Positions 40,152 through 50,375 of a DNA stretch of 64,000 nt are shown here, one piece after another. The stretch spans positions 1,612,001 to 1,676,000 of the forward strand of contig JAUTDP010000004.1 of assembly GCA_033439795.1 (NCBI GenBank), given 5' to 3'. Made by a program: the position numbers and the translations under genes. A model generated the notes under the pieces. It ran no database searches, was not told where the DNA came from, and was given only the letters and a program-made list of their open reading frames with translations. Every line of letters starts with the position of its first letter. Positions within the stretch are counted from its first letter, which is position 1. Source of the stretch: Sordaria brevicollis (lineage: Eukaryota; Ascomycota; Sordariomycetes; Sordariales; Sordariaceae).

Positions 40152-40241
40152 GGGGCCACCCGGGGATTGAACCCGGGACCTCTCGCAAGAATGCTCAGGA
40201 TTGAACCCTAAGCGAGAATCATACCACTAGACCAGCGGCCC
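40152..40241 (-). tRNA. tRNA-Pro(AGG) with 18-nt intron
   Basis: On the minus strand the gene starts GGGCCGCTGGTCTAGTGG and ends GTGGCCC plus discriminator C, giving a 7-bp acceptor stem with one G-T pair. The anticodon stem-loop reads TCTCGC-TTAGGG, then an intron at 40188-40205, then T-GCGAGA, with anticodon AGG and G37. The intron sits at the canonical position one base 3' of the anticodon. The T arm is CCCGGGTTCAATCCCCGGG. The spliced length is 72 nt, normal for tRNA-Pro. CCA is not encoded, as usual in eukaryotes. The gene lies about 170 bp from the edge of the AT-rich transposon block. Confidence 0.95.
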
Positions 40242-40745
40242 GTTGATTTGTGAAATCCCGAAGCCAAACCTATCCTTAATATCACACATTGCTACTGATC
40301 TCATGCGGAGCAAACCACAACATGTATTGGTTCATTTAGGCAAATGTTACGTATCAGGTATGAGGCAAACTACCTGGAAGAGGGTGGGTACTGCTTTATT
40401 AGTACTGACTCAACCACACACGCACGGGTAGAAGTAAAACATCTTGATTGCTGTATTGCCCGTCACGCCCGTCACGGGGGGGGAGCGGGCGAATTGGGGG
40501 CAAAGGGGGGGCAACAGACCCTCGTGTGCCTGCCAAGCCCGCCAAGAACGGTACCTGCTTTCGACCAAACACGCCACCAGCAAGCCACCGGATGTTAAGG
40601 GTCCCGTTGACGGGCATGTGCGACGGGATCTGCTGATTTGCTACCCCTTTACCGATTCTTTTTATATTTTCCTTCATCCGTGTGTAGGCGCACGTTTTTG
40701 TTGTTTACACGACATCTCCTGCATGCGTCAGACCGGCTTGGAAAG
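40242..40745. other. Upstream region of the sterol desaturase gene
   Basis: About 500 bp of normal composition between the tRNA and the ERG3-like start codon. It has a GC-rich stretch with runs of G (40480-40515) and pyrimidine tracts near 40640-40670 that could precede the transcription start. Small open frames here overlap each other and look random. It presumably serves as promoter and 5' UTR. Confidence 0.5.
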
Positions 40746-41820
40746 ATGGACGCAGCTTTGGAGATTCTCGACCCTCTCGTGCTGGACAGACTCTACGCAA
40801 AACTGTTGCCAGCTGTAACGACGATAAACAACAATGGGTTCGACAACAGCACGTCTGCCTTTTTAAAATCACTATCACACGCTCCATACGAATCGGCATG
40901 GCCACGGGACAACATCTATCGACAATGCGCTTCCATCTTGTTGGTGACCCAGATTGGTGCTACGCTCCTGTACTGGGTGTTCAGCGCCTTCTCGTACTAC
41001 TTCATATTCGACCGCCGTCTTGAATACCACCCGCGCTTCCTCAAGAACCAGATTCGCCAGGAGATTCTGTCATCCATGAACGCCGTCCCTTGGATCAACA
41101 TTATGACCCTGCCTTTTTTCCTGGCCGAGGTGCGCGGCAAGAGCTTCCTCTATACCCGCGTGGATGAGTATGGGTGGTCATGGATGGCCATCTCAACAGT
41201 GCTCTTCATGATCTGGAATGATTTCATGATTTACTGGATTCATCGACTCGAGCACCACCCCAGTGTTTACAAGTACATCCACAAGCCACACCACAAGTGG
41301 ATTGGTAGGCGAAGACCTCTGTCCGTCCTCCCATTGTTTCCCGACTAACACGAACATAGTGCCGACACCATGGGCAGCTCTGGCTTTCCACCCACTCGAT
41401 GGATATGTCCAGTCCCTTCCTTACCAGTGAGTCGCTTACTTCCCCTGGTCTCCAGCGTGAGCGACCTTTTAACGTGGTTATAGCGTTTTTGTTTTCTTTT
41501 GCCCGGTGCAAAAGTACCTGTACATGATTCTTTTCATTCTGGTGCAGGTCTGGACGATTTTCATCCACGATGGTGACATGATCTCGGGCCACTGGCTCGA
41601 GAAGTACATCAATAGCCCAGCCCACCACACACTGCATCACATGTATTTCACTGTCAATTATGGCCAGTATTTCACCTGGGCGGACAACTACTTCCAATCA
41701 CATCGGGCGCCTCGTCCCGAGTTGGATCCGCTCTATGACGCGCTCAAAGTTATGAGAGAGAAGGGGCTGGTGGACGAAAAGGGGAACCCAATTCCCCAGA
41801 AGAGTAAGAAGGACCAGTAA
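40746..41820 (+). CDS. ERG3: Sterol C-5 desaturase (ERG3-like)
   Basis: Exons 40746-41304, 41360-41426 and 41484-41820 give 320 residues. Introns are 55 and 57 bp with GT..AG ends, and intron 1 has a CTAAC branch site. The protein belongs to the fatty-acid hydroxylase superfamily of di-iron ER membrane enzymes. ERG3 inserts the C5-C6 double bond in episterol during ergosterol synthesis. Three histidine boxes are intact: H166-x3-H170-H171, H179-x2-H182-H183 and H257-x2-H260-H261. Hydrophobic spans lie at about 62-90, 146-165 and 206-236. The start is the ATG before 'DAALEILDP'; the open frame runs further upstream but looks like leader. Length is close to, slightly shorter than, other fungal ERG3 proteins. 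Fungi often have two paralogues, and I cannot say which this is. Confidence 0.9.
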
Positions 41821-42220
41821 GTGAGCGACGGTGTAACAAATAACAGAACATCGGGGACGAAAAGTAATATGTGAGGTTGTACATACAATGGATTTGTCGA
41901 GGTTGAAGCGATACAAGTTCTACCACTTTAATCATAATATCTAAATACACTGGCACAAATCGTACTTGGCCAGATAAGCTACTAACAACTTTGTATGCTT
42001 GGAGCTGATAGTTTTGTTAGTGAAACCTGCTTGGCATCCTGCAACTTCCATGAGGCACGGACCGCCAACTGTTTGCGGAGACACTCGTACGGTCAGCAAC
42101 TCGGTGCATGCATCTTCGATTGTCGACCCACAAACAATTCATCAAAACGATCAGCACCGCCGCGCTACGTATGCAACATTCAGTCAGACGCATTCTTTAT
42201 GAGCTGTAATACTTACCAAC
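41821..42220. other. Intergenic, ERG3-like 3' region and next promoter
   Basis: Four hundred bases between two genes transcribed in the same direction. AT-rich 3' UTR-like sequence with 'aataacag' and 'aatcataatatc' is followed by ordinary upstream DNA. No gene is supported. Confidence 0.5.
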
Positions 42221-43399
42221 ATGCCACGACAGCTTCCCTGGAAGGTTGGACCAACCGATAAAAGGTCCAACGGGAGAAGCGTCACCACGTCCAATTCGGA
42301 CCTCGGTGCATCCTCACCCTCAGCCCGGAACGCACATTCATCATCAAGCAAGGCAAACATGAGGCCGAGTACGGCCAAAGATGAGCGCCCAGTTTTATCC
42401 AGCAAAACGGCGCGAGGCAAAGACATAAGTCATCGTCCACAACCGTCCCGGTCCCGATCCCGGTCCCCATCGACATCGCCGCCGCCTGAACCTCTGGGAG
42501 AGGAGTATATGATTGAAGGCCCTCGCTTCGATGACAGGTACCGCATGGTGGAAGATGAGTTCCTGGCCGTGGCCGGCGAGTTCACCCGTCATTTACACGC
42601 CGCCGAGTATCAGCGCTTGAAAAGTCTCGCCAGCTCAAAGAATGCGCAGACCATCCATGACATTTCCCGTCCAGTCACTAGTGCACCCACGGATGCTGTT
42701 AGGCGAAGGCATGCCAAGCTGGAGACGGCTGCTAGACAACAGAAGGGTTTAGCCAAGGTCCTGAGAAAGCGGCGGGCTGACCACGACTCGGACTCTGAAG
42801 AGAAGCCCTGGACGGGCACCTCGCTACAGGGCCTGATGGATAGTCCGAGGAAGAAACAGGCCCCGTTGAATCGCTCATTGAGTTCCCTAAGCGCTTCGGC
42901 CTTGGAATCTCGAACTGCAAGACGAGCGAGTCCGTCGCTGGACCGGGCCGTACGTTTGCATGGACGACTAGGCAATGGAAAGCCACCAAGCGAAGGCGAG
43001 AGGGACGATCACGAAGATGATGACTCGGCTTTGGATGGGCACATATCGTGGTCCCCAAAGCTACAAAGGGCCCGAGATACCCTCTCCGTCCAAGATTCCA
43101 CTAGGAGGAGACCATTCCAGACGTCGACGCATGCTTCACTCGCCGCCAATTTTCAAAACCCGCGGTCAACCAAGATTTCCTCTGCCAATGCTCATTCCCA
43201 CAAGCAAACCAGCAACATCAACAGGACTCATGGTTCGAGCGATCAAGATGAAGACGAGGACGATATTGATCTGTTCTCTCGAATCCGTTCCCGCAGGTTA
43301 GGCCATCGACGAAAGCCCAGCTCACCGGTCATAAAAACAGAGGTCAAGACAGAGGACAGCCAAAGTGCCACCTCATTACACGAGATACCGTTCCTCTAG
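42221..43399 (+). CDS. Uncharacterised disordered nuclear-type protein
   Basis: This is a single-exon frame of 392 residues; the start sits in a good context (AACATGCC). I do not recognise a named family. Most of it is low-complexity Ser/Arg/Asp-rich sequence. One compact segment at about residues 93-150, beginning 'LGEEYMIEGPRFDDRYRMV', looks folded and helical and is the part most likely to be conserved. An RS-rich tract precedes it (about 75-88), and several basic clusters (RKRR, RRRR, HRRK) could act as nuclear signals. An acidic patch near 340 is followed by two overlapping sumoylation-type motifs (IKTE, VKTE) close to the C terminus. A nuclear or chromatin role is inference only. Confidence 0.75.
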   Translation: MPRQLPWKVGPTDKRSNGRSVTTSNSDLGASSPSARNAHSSSSKANMRPSTAKDERPVLSSKTARGKDISHRPQPSRSRSRSPSTSPPPEPLGEEYMIEGPRFDDRYRMVEDEFLAVAGEFTRHLHAAEYQRLKSLASSKNAQTIHDISRPVTSAPTDAVRRRHAKLETAARQQKGLAKVLRKRRADHDSDSEEKPWTGTSLQGLMDSPRKKQAPLNRSLSSLSASALESRTARRASPSLDRAVRLHGRLGNGKPPSEGERDDHEDDDSALDGHISWSPKLQRARDTLSVQDSTRRRPFQTSTHASLAANFQNPRSTKISSANAHSHKQTSNINRTHGSSDQDEDEDDIDLFSRIRSRRLGHRRKPSSPVIKTEVKTEDSQSATSLHEIPFL

Positions 43400-43537
43400 T
43401 ACACCACAACCTTCTTCATGGATTTGACTGCATACACAAAACAAGCCTGCTAAACTCCAACATCAAAGACATTCCGAACAGTACAGCACCTCTCGGATCC
43501 TGTCGTCAAAAAGAAAGCCCACTACACCGCCCAACCT

Positions 43538-45061
43538 TTAGGCCTTGGCCTGAAATGGGGTCTCATACGGTCTCTCAGCCTGGGGCGTGATTCTGGCCAA
43601 GTGCCTCCTCTGGCCGTCCTTCCAGTCCACCAATGCGCTATGCTGGGTCACACGGTTATCCCAAACCACGACGGTGCCGGGTTCCCTAGATGTCACGCGT
43701 TAGTCCGAGCCATGGAAACCAAAGGAAACGGGGCACTAACCACTTGACGCGCGCTTGGAAGTCGGCACCATAGGCAAGATGGTCGTAAAGGAACTTGAGA
43801 AGGGTATCGGACTCCTCCTTCTTAAGGCCGACAATCTCACGGGTGACTGTGGGAGCGTGGCGTGCAGGTTAGCTTCTGTCTGGGACATGCTGCTGATCTC
43901 GGCGAGGCGTCAAGGGCAGCCAGAAACAGGGCAGGCGACTTACACTGAGGGTTGACATAGATTGCCTTCTCTCCCGTGGCGGGGTGTGTCCTGATGATGG
44001 GATGCTCGTTCACAACCGGCTCACGTCTCTTGATGCCACCCCTAGCAGCCGCCGAGTTGACCTGCTCGATACCAGAGTGGGTGGCCTTGAGGCCGTGCAG
44101 ACGCTCCTGGAACAAGGGGCTGAGGCGGTTGTAGGCTTCTACGGCATCAACGAAAAGGGTGTCGCCACCGGTCTCGGGCTTCTCGAGGATGTACAGGAAC
44201 GTGGTTCCAGGTGGCTGCTGCTCGTACGAAACGTCGCTATGCCAGGCTACAGAACTCAGCCTTGAAAATGCCCGCTTGTTAGCTCAACCCTTCGACTCAG
44301 AATATCTAGGCGAAGAAGGATGGCTTACCGGTTGGCAAAGAAAAGGTTGACGCTGTTATCACCGGCGCTACGATGGACCAGGTGGATCTCGGGGAAGCCT
44401 TCAGGAGAGCCTGAGGTAGGATGGATGTGATGGCTGTCCTCGCAGTATCAGTCAGACTATCCTTTTCGGGCTGGAGCATGGTTAACAGGTCTACAACACG
44501 TACCGGCCAAAGTATTCGCCAAACTTGAGGGCTTCCTCGATGGGCAGGTCCGCAAAATCTTGCTCTCTAAAGGCAACCACCTTGCGCTCCGCTACAAACC
44601 GAGCAAGCTCGTCCTTGCCAGCGTTGGTCAATGCGCTGAGCTGGATACCCCTTACCTCGGTGCCGATGGTGGGAGTGAGGTGAGTGATAGCCGTGCCCTC
44701 TGGGAGAAGGTTCTTGTAGGTGGTGTCGGCATCCTTGCCATGCTCGTAGTGCTCAAAAGGCTCCAAAGCGGGATACTTTTGCTCTGGGTTCCAGGTAGGG
44801 AGGTAATGGGGATACTGTGAAGAGAGATCAAGTCAGCAAATGGGTCTATAAGGCAGCCATATATGTCCGTCTATGACCGCAGGACTTGACAAGTCGTACC
44901 TTGGCGGCCTCGAAGCCTTCCTTGCCAACCAACTCGGCCTCTTTGTCAAAGGCAACGGGGGCCAGCTCCTTATAGACCCCTCTGTGGTGCGCAGCTTGAA
45001 GCTTTACGGGGTTCACCTCGGGAACCGGAACGGTGATGGTCTCGACAGCGGAAGGGGCCAT
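43538..45061 (-). CDS. TauD/TfdA-family Fe(II)/2-oxoglutarate dioxygenase
   Basis: Six exons on the minus strand: 45061-44900, 44814-44504, 44433-44329, 44260-43944, 43846-43741 and 43685-43538, giving 382 residues. All five introns (85, 70, 68, 97 and 55 bp) are GT..AG and splice to a continuous family-like protein. Non-haem iron ligands are visible: H200-S-D202 in 'WHSDVSYE' and distal H349 in 'NRVTQHSA'. An Arg cluster at 360-365 binds the 2-oxoglutarate carboxylate. A 'HHIHPTSG' segment at 159-166 and 'TGGDTLF' follow the family. Homologues such as yeast JLP1 release sulfite from taurine or other sulfonates for sulfur supply, but the substrate here is not shown by sequence. It is likely cytosolic. 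Confidence 0.9.
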
Positions 45062-46419
45062 GGTGTGGAAGGTTGACTTGGTCCGACGTTACTTGTTACT
45101 GAAGGTATTGTGCGATGAGTATTTCTTCTGCGGCATTCAGGGCGGATGAGAATTCCTTCTTATACAGCTCCTCTTTACTCTAAAGTCCTTAGCGTCGAGC
45201 TTTGGATGATAGAAAACCGGCTCCCTAGTTGCGGGGTTGCTTGGAGATGCGCATGAGGAAAGGCACGGATGGTATTGCGTGAGCACGCTATGTTCCAATC
45301 AAGCAAGTTACCGAATATGCGCAATGCGGAAAGGGATTTTGATACTGGCCGGTTGCTCTCAACTGTATGCGAACCGGTGCCGATCCGGTGCCTTGTTGCT
45401 AGATGTGAGCGGCTACTGAGCGGTTCAACCATGCTACCGAATCGGCATGACATGCGTCGTCAATCGGAGCCTCTTGGAGCGAGCTTCGAGTGCTGTAAGC
45501 GTTCGTGTTATTGGGTATTGGTGTAAAGGTGGTGATGTGAGACGCGGAGGTAATCACGCAATTCGCGTCTAGTGGTTAAGTAGTATCTGGGGAGCACGTC
45601 ATGGCCTGTGACACGTGAAATGAGGCGAAACATATTGACTGACATAGTCAGCAGCACTGATAGTCAGTATTAACCAGATAACAAGTAAGTGGCTGAGGAA
45701 CTGCAACCTCTTGCAGTTAAACGGCTAGGTAGAATGACTGACCACGATATACTGGTAGATCTGTATCGCCTAGTGCCGAATATGCTGACGAGAAAAGAGC
45801 CATAACTCGGACCGAATTCTTCATGGAACTTCGATATATCGTAGTAGAGAGAACTATAAGACGATCGCAAAGAAGTCAGTTCATTGATACTGCTTGTGGT
45901 TGATGTCATCATATCCTCTGGTGGCATCAGCTCCAATTACGGTGATAGTTGCGCTTCGGGGAAGGTTGGGTCTTGGCGAACATTACCTTCATACTTTGGT
46001 TCTAGCGCTTCTACTTTTGCGGAATCTAATCAACAAGACACAAAGCCGCCCAATTGCATTTGTCAGCTGGTATCTCGTCCTCAACTGACCCAATATGATA
46101 ATAACTCACTGCCATGTCACCCAACGCTATCAGGCATATTCCATAGGATACGATACAGAGGGACTTGAAGGGTCGCTGAAGGACTGGCTTGCTTTTGCAG
46201 AAAACTACGTGGTGCTATGCGAATACAAAGAGAATAAAGTATAATTTAGCTTGGGAGTTGGTGTTGACGATCTTGAACGGTAGTCCGCCACTGAAGTCCG
46301 CTTGTATCGCGCCAAATCGTTATCCAGACCCCCCTCACCTCGAGCCTTCTTGTTGGGTTGATATAGCACCTTGAATCCCTTGGCCGGGTACTCCTACGCG
46401 CCCTCGAGCCATTGAGCCG
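45062..46419. other. Long intergenic region upstream of the TauD-like gene
   Basis: About 1.36 kb without a convincing gene. The part nearest 45061 should hold the dioxygenase promoter; 'cttatacag' near 45158 could be a weak TATA element on the reverse reading. Several 60-94-codon open frames overlap on both strands with no family resemblance. A tRNA D-arm-like string near 45565 lacks the rest of a tRNA. The part near 46400 is 3' flank of the Cys-rich surface protein. Confidence 0.5.
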
Positions 46420-47604
46420 CTACCCAGGCAACTCGTTGATGTGGTGCAGATGATCTCCTCCGTACGGTTTGTATGCGTGTCCCGTGGCATAGCCCTGGCC
46501 TTCCGAAGCCTCAGACAACAGTGGAGACGGCTGAAACGAGGCATGACTTGTAGTTGCTGGTGAAAAGGCCGAGGGTGTTACCGTGTTTTCGTGTAGTTCT
46601 GAGCGGAAAGACCACGGACGGTCGGTCTGAGGGTCGAGTTCGTTGACGATAGGTGACGCATGGAGATCTTGAGGTTTTCCACCGGGTGAAATTGGCGACT
46701 CGGACTCCTTTCCTAGCTCATCACCGGCCGCGTTTGGAGATCCACTGGTGCCAGACTGACCGCGCTCGCTACCTGCCCGTCGTCGGCGAAGTATGAAGAA
46801 GATGGCCAGGCCAGCTAGTAGCAAAAGAGCCAAAGAGCCAACGCCAACTCCTATGCCCACGATGGCACCGGTGCTAAGATTTGAGGAGTCTTCAGTCGAG
46901 GAAGTTGCTGTTGGTCCAGGTGGAACAGAAGTTGGAGAAGTTGGAGAAGATGTCGAAGAGACCGTGTCGCTAGTGGGGGTTGCCTGGGAGCCTTCCAGAT
47001 CCCCAGAAGAAGTGATTGTCGGGATCGAAGTGGTGCTGGGCTTGTGATAGACTGCCGTCGCATCGGCTACGAGCCAGCTGAGGGTACTCCCACCCGTTGG
47101 AAAGGACACCCATCCGACGTCGGGGATAGGGTCGCCAGTATATGTTGAGAAGACAGGAGGGACGTCGGTATTAGGACACACTTTGGACGTCTCGCAGTTG
47201 GCTGCCGATTGCGTGACGTACTCGGGAAAATCGTTCTGCATGCAAGGCATCCATTTCTTATCGTCCTCACAGTATATCATGCCGGACCAGACAGCCGCGG
47301 AATAGTAGTTGTAGGGGCAGTTGGCATCTTGGTACTCTTTATCCGTACAACCAGCCATGTAGGTAGTACCATACTTCTTGTTATAGCAGGTCCCAAAACC
47401 CAAACACTTGTCATTGATCTGACAGCACCCCACATGACCGAGCGCCGCGTTGCCGCAAGCGATATAGTCGCTTGGAAGCAGTTTGATGCCGGAGGCCGAC
47501 TTTCTATAACAGGTTCCATTGCTAATATTCGGGTCGAAGCCGTCAATGGGTCCGTCGAAGATGATGCCGCGAGCAAGCAGACGTAGATTGGGAAGGCCGA
47601 CCAT
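46420..47604 (-). CDS. Cys-rich single-span surface protein (WSC/Mid2-like architecture)
   Basis: The protein has 394 residues. The N-terminal ectodomain (about 30-145) has 12 cysteines, with 'NGTCYRK', 'GCCQINDKCL' and 'TYMAGCTDKEY' motifs seen in many fungal Cys-rich surface proteins. A Ser/Thr/Pro-rich stalk (about 188-240, likely O-mannosylated) leads to one transmembrane helix (about 246-272), closed by RRRR. The 120-residue cytoplasmic tail is Ser/Pro-rich. This layout suggests a cell-wall or stress sensor, but no named family is certain. The chosen Met lacks a clear signal peptide. The same frame stays open upstream to 48255 without a better start, so a short 5' exon with the signal may be missing. 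Confidence 0.75.
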   Translation of the reverse strand: MVGLPNLRLLARGIIFDGPIDGFDPNISNGTCYRKSASGIKLLPSDYIACGNAALGHVGCCQINDKCLGFGTCYNKKYGTTYMAGCTDKEYQDANCPYNYYSAAVWSGMIYCEDDKKWMPCMQNDFPEYVTQSAANCETSKVCPNTDVPPVFSTYTGDPIPDVGWVSFPTGGSTLSWLVADATAVYHKPSTTSIPTITSSGDLEGSQATPTSDTVSSTSSPTSPTSVPPGPTATSSTEDSSNLSTGAIVGIGVGVGSLALLLLAGLAIFFILRRRRAGSERGQSGTSGSPNAAGDELGKESESPISPGGKPQDLHASPIVNELDPQTDRPWSFRSELHENTVTPSAFSPATTSHASFQPSPLLSEASEGQGYATGHAYKPYGGDHLHHINELPG

Positions 47605-48900
47605 TGTGGGGACCTCTAGGTGAGCGCGTCGAGCGAAGCTGCAGTTGGGGGCCTCCTTAGTTTGAGAGGAGAGAGCAGGAGTAAGTTGGTGATCTGAGCA
47701 AGTGGAAGGTCGAACGAACTGGCGAGGATCGATGTACCTAGGCAGACGGAAAGGACAACGAAGTGGAATCTGAGTGCTCTCAAGTGATTGTTCCACCCGC
47801 ACCGACGGGAGCCCGAGACGCCACTCTTCCAGCAAGTGTTGCAGCGGGAATGGAAGGAGCACGAGAGGAAAAAAAAAAGAAGAAAGTAAGGAAGGAAGGA
47901 AGCAAGGAAGTGGTAATCTTGGAGGTAAATGAGGAAAGCGAGGAAGGTGCAATGAGCAAAAGAGCACATTTAGGTCCACTTTTGGGCAGGGCGAGGGACG
48001 GGAGGCCCGGTAGAAAAGGAAGGCAGCCAGACTGGACTGAAGGGTGTTCCTTCCGTGACAGGGAGTGGGTGATTGCGCTTGATTGGGAGTCCAGTTTGAT
48101 GAAGGATTGAGGTGACCATGCGTGTTGTCTGTTTGCCTCGTCCGCTCGCGGCCTTCACGGACCTCCCCGCCAGTCATTTTCCCCGTCCCCAGGCACTTTT
48201 GGGTCCGATGGGACGGCGCACACTGGGTAACTGTCACATCCCGCCCAACTGACAAGCAAGCACCCGAAAGGAACTGACCACCACACCTGGATCAAAGGCC
48301 GCCCGGGCAGTGGCAGTCATAAAGGGAGTTAAAGTCGATAGATCCAAATTCCATCGGAGCAGGTAGGACGCTGTGCCGAGACCGGGACCAGGCAGACCAG
48401 AAAGTCGGAATTGCTCAGGTCTTCGTAGAAATATTCTGTCTGTGTAGTACGTCATCCGCTACCTCTAGATCCAGGGGCTAGGCTGCTCATCAATGAAACA
48501 CGGATCGCGAGACGGACACATCTGGCGAGGAAAGAGCCGCAAGTGTCCGGCCGGCAGAGACACAGGTCATCCCCGAGTTACCGCCTGGTACCCGAGCCCG
48601 ACCAGTGGCCGAGACAGCAGAAATCTCTGAACCTTACACGGCAGCCCCTAGGAAACCTATGTGCTCAACCCGCCCACACGGGATGAAAAGAAGGGACGAG
48701 AAAAATAATAATCAAAATGGCCATTTCCCACCACGGCGCACCGCCTTGAGAAAAGAAAAACCCCACACAGCTTCCTGCGGCTCGAGTAATCTGACAACTG
48801 GTCTTATCTCCATGTTTGAGCTGCCCGCTCCTCATCTCACGTCAAACATCACCACATTTCTTCCCCTGGCCGCTCGGCATCAACGACAACAATCCGAACC
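47605..48900. other. Shared upstream region between surface protein and transporter
   Basis: About 1.3 kb between divergent genes. It contains a purine-rich tract (about 47850-47910, GGAAG and GAAA repeats) that would be a long pyrimidine leader for the minus-strand gene. Several open frames in both strands overlap and look like composition artefacts. A hydrophobic frame on the minus strand at 47616-47969 could hide an upstream exon of the surface protein, but no good splice pair links it. Confidence 0.45.
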
Positions 48901-50375
48901 ATGGCAAACGCGGCGGATTCGGTCGCAACTCCTCGCGCTGAGAACCCGGTCGCTGAGCACCAACGCGATCATGACGAGGCGCGCGATGCTCGTGCTGTCG
49001 CCAACAATCCTGACGTCGAACAGCAGAAGAAGGATGGCCAATCCGAGAGCCAAAGCCCGAGCCAGACACTCGACATCCAGGAGGAACCCCCCGCGTTCGA
49101 GGACGCTCCCGACGGTGGCGTCAAGGCCTGGCTTGTCGCAGCTGGCGGCTCTGCCATCTTCTTTTGCTGTCTAGGATTCGCCAACTCGTTCGGAACCTTT
49201 GAGCAGTACTACCTCACCCATCAGCTCCAGCAGCGCTCACCCGACGCCATTGCCTGGATCGGCTCTTTATCCGTCTACATGCAATTCGCCTCGGGCATGC
49301 TGGGAGGACCACTGTTCGACCGATTTGGTGCTGCCGTAAGTGCTTTCATTCCGACCGACCTCGTCTCCATCTTTGCGCACCGCTCCTGACAAAAACACTT
49401 TTTCATAACTAGGTCATCCGCCCCGCCGCCATCCTTCACCTGTTGTGTGTCATGTTGCTGAGTCTTTGCGACAAGTACTGGCAAATCATGCTCGTCCAGG
49501 GAGTGCTGATGGGCATCGCCATGGGCTGTCTGCAGATTCCCGCAATCGCAGCCGTATCCCAACACTTTGACAAGAAACGAGCGGCTGCACTGGGAGTAGT
49601 GGTTTCCGGATCGTCTGTGGGCGGCATTGTCATCCCCATTGCCCTGTCCCGCATGCTCAACGGCTCCAATCTTGGCTTCGGATGGTCTGTCAGAATCACC
49701 GGCTTCCTCATGATGCCTTTTATGCTCTTCTCTTGCATCGTCGTCAAGGCCCGTCTGCCTCCAAGAGCCACCAACTTCTGGATCCCGGCCGCTTACAAAG
49801 ACACCAAGTTCCTCCTGCTCATCGCATCTCTGTTCTTCGTCTTTATCGGCATGTTCACTCCGCTCTTCTTCATACCCACATATGCCGTCGAGAGAGGCCA
49901 CATGAACGCCACACTGGCTGGATATTTGCTCGCGATCCTTAACGCCGCCTCGACGTTTGGCCGTGTCATACCCGGTATCTTGGCCGACAAATACGGAAGA
50001 CTCAACCTTTATGCCCTTGGAGCCATTTCCACGGGCGTCATCATCTTCTGCATGAACTCAGCCGTGAGCAACGCAGCGCTTATTGTCTACTCGGTCGCAT
50101 TCGGCTTCGGATCTGGCACCATCATCTCCGGCGCGTCGGCCGCCTTCTCCGTGTGCCCCAAGAACCAGCAAGACATAGGAACCTATATGGGCATGGGCCT
50201 GGCCATCAGCGCCCTTGGAGGCTTGATTGGTCCGCCCATCAACGGTGCTTTCATCGACAAATTTGGAGGCTTCTTCGAGGTGTCCATGTTCAGCGGTGCC
50301 GTTTGTTTGCTCGGTGGATTTATTGCGCTTGCCACCAAACTGGTTACCCCGGAGGGCATCACGGGCAAGATTTGA
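48901..50375 (+). CDS. MFS transporter, monocarboxylate-transporter-like
   Basis: Exons 48901-49335 and 49413-50375 give 465 residues; the 77-bp intron (GTAAGT..TAG) is phase 0. A 70-residue acidic cytosolic N terminus leads into 'APDGGVKAWLV' (residues 69-79), the MCT-family signature at the start of helix 1. About 12 hydrophobic spans follow, and 'GGPLFDRFGAA' is the loop 2-3 MFS motif. Closest in kind are fungal MCH-type carriers of the plasma membrane. Some of those carry riboflavin or small acids, and the substrate here cannot be read from sequence. It is divergent from the surface-protein gene and may share its control region. Confidence 0.88.

Noticed and set aside
40638..40745. Upstream Met for the ERG3-like gene
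   Set aside because: The extra 36 residues do not resemble the ERG3 N terminus; the Met at 40746 gives the usual start.
45555..45600. tRNA-like D-arm string 'tctagtggttaag'
   Set aside because: No acceptor stem, anticodon arm or T arm can be paired around it.
47605..48255. Extension of the surface-protein frame to 611 codons
   Set aside because: The added part is Pro/Leu-rich leader-like sequence with no family match and the Met at 47604 starts the recognisable protein.
49275..49901. 208-codon minus-strand frame over the MFS gene
   Set aside because: Shadow of the transporter exons.
43538..50375. Possible secondary-metabolite cluster (dioxygenase plus transporter)
   Set aside because: No synthase, terpene cyclase or pathway regulator is present nearby.
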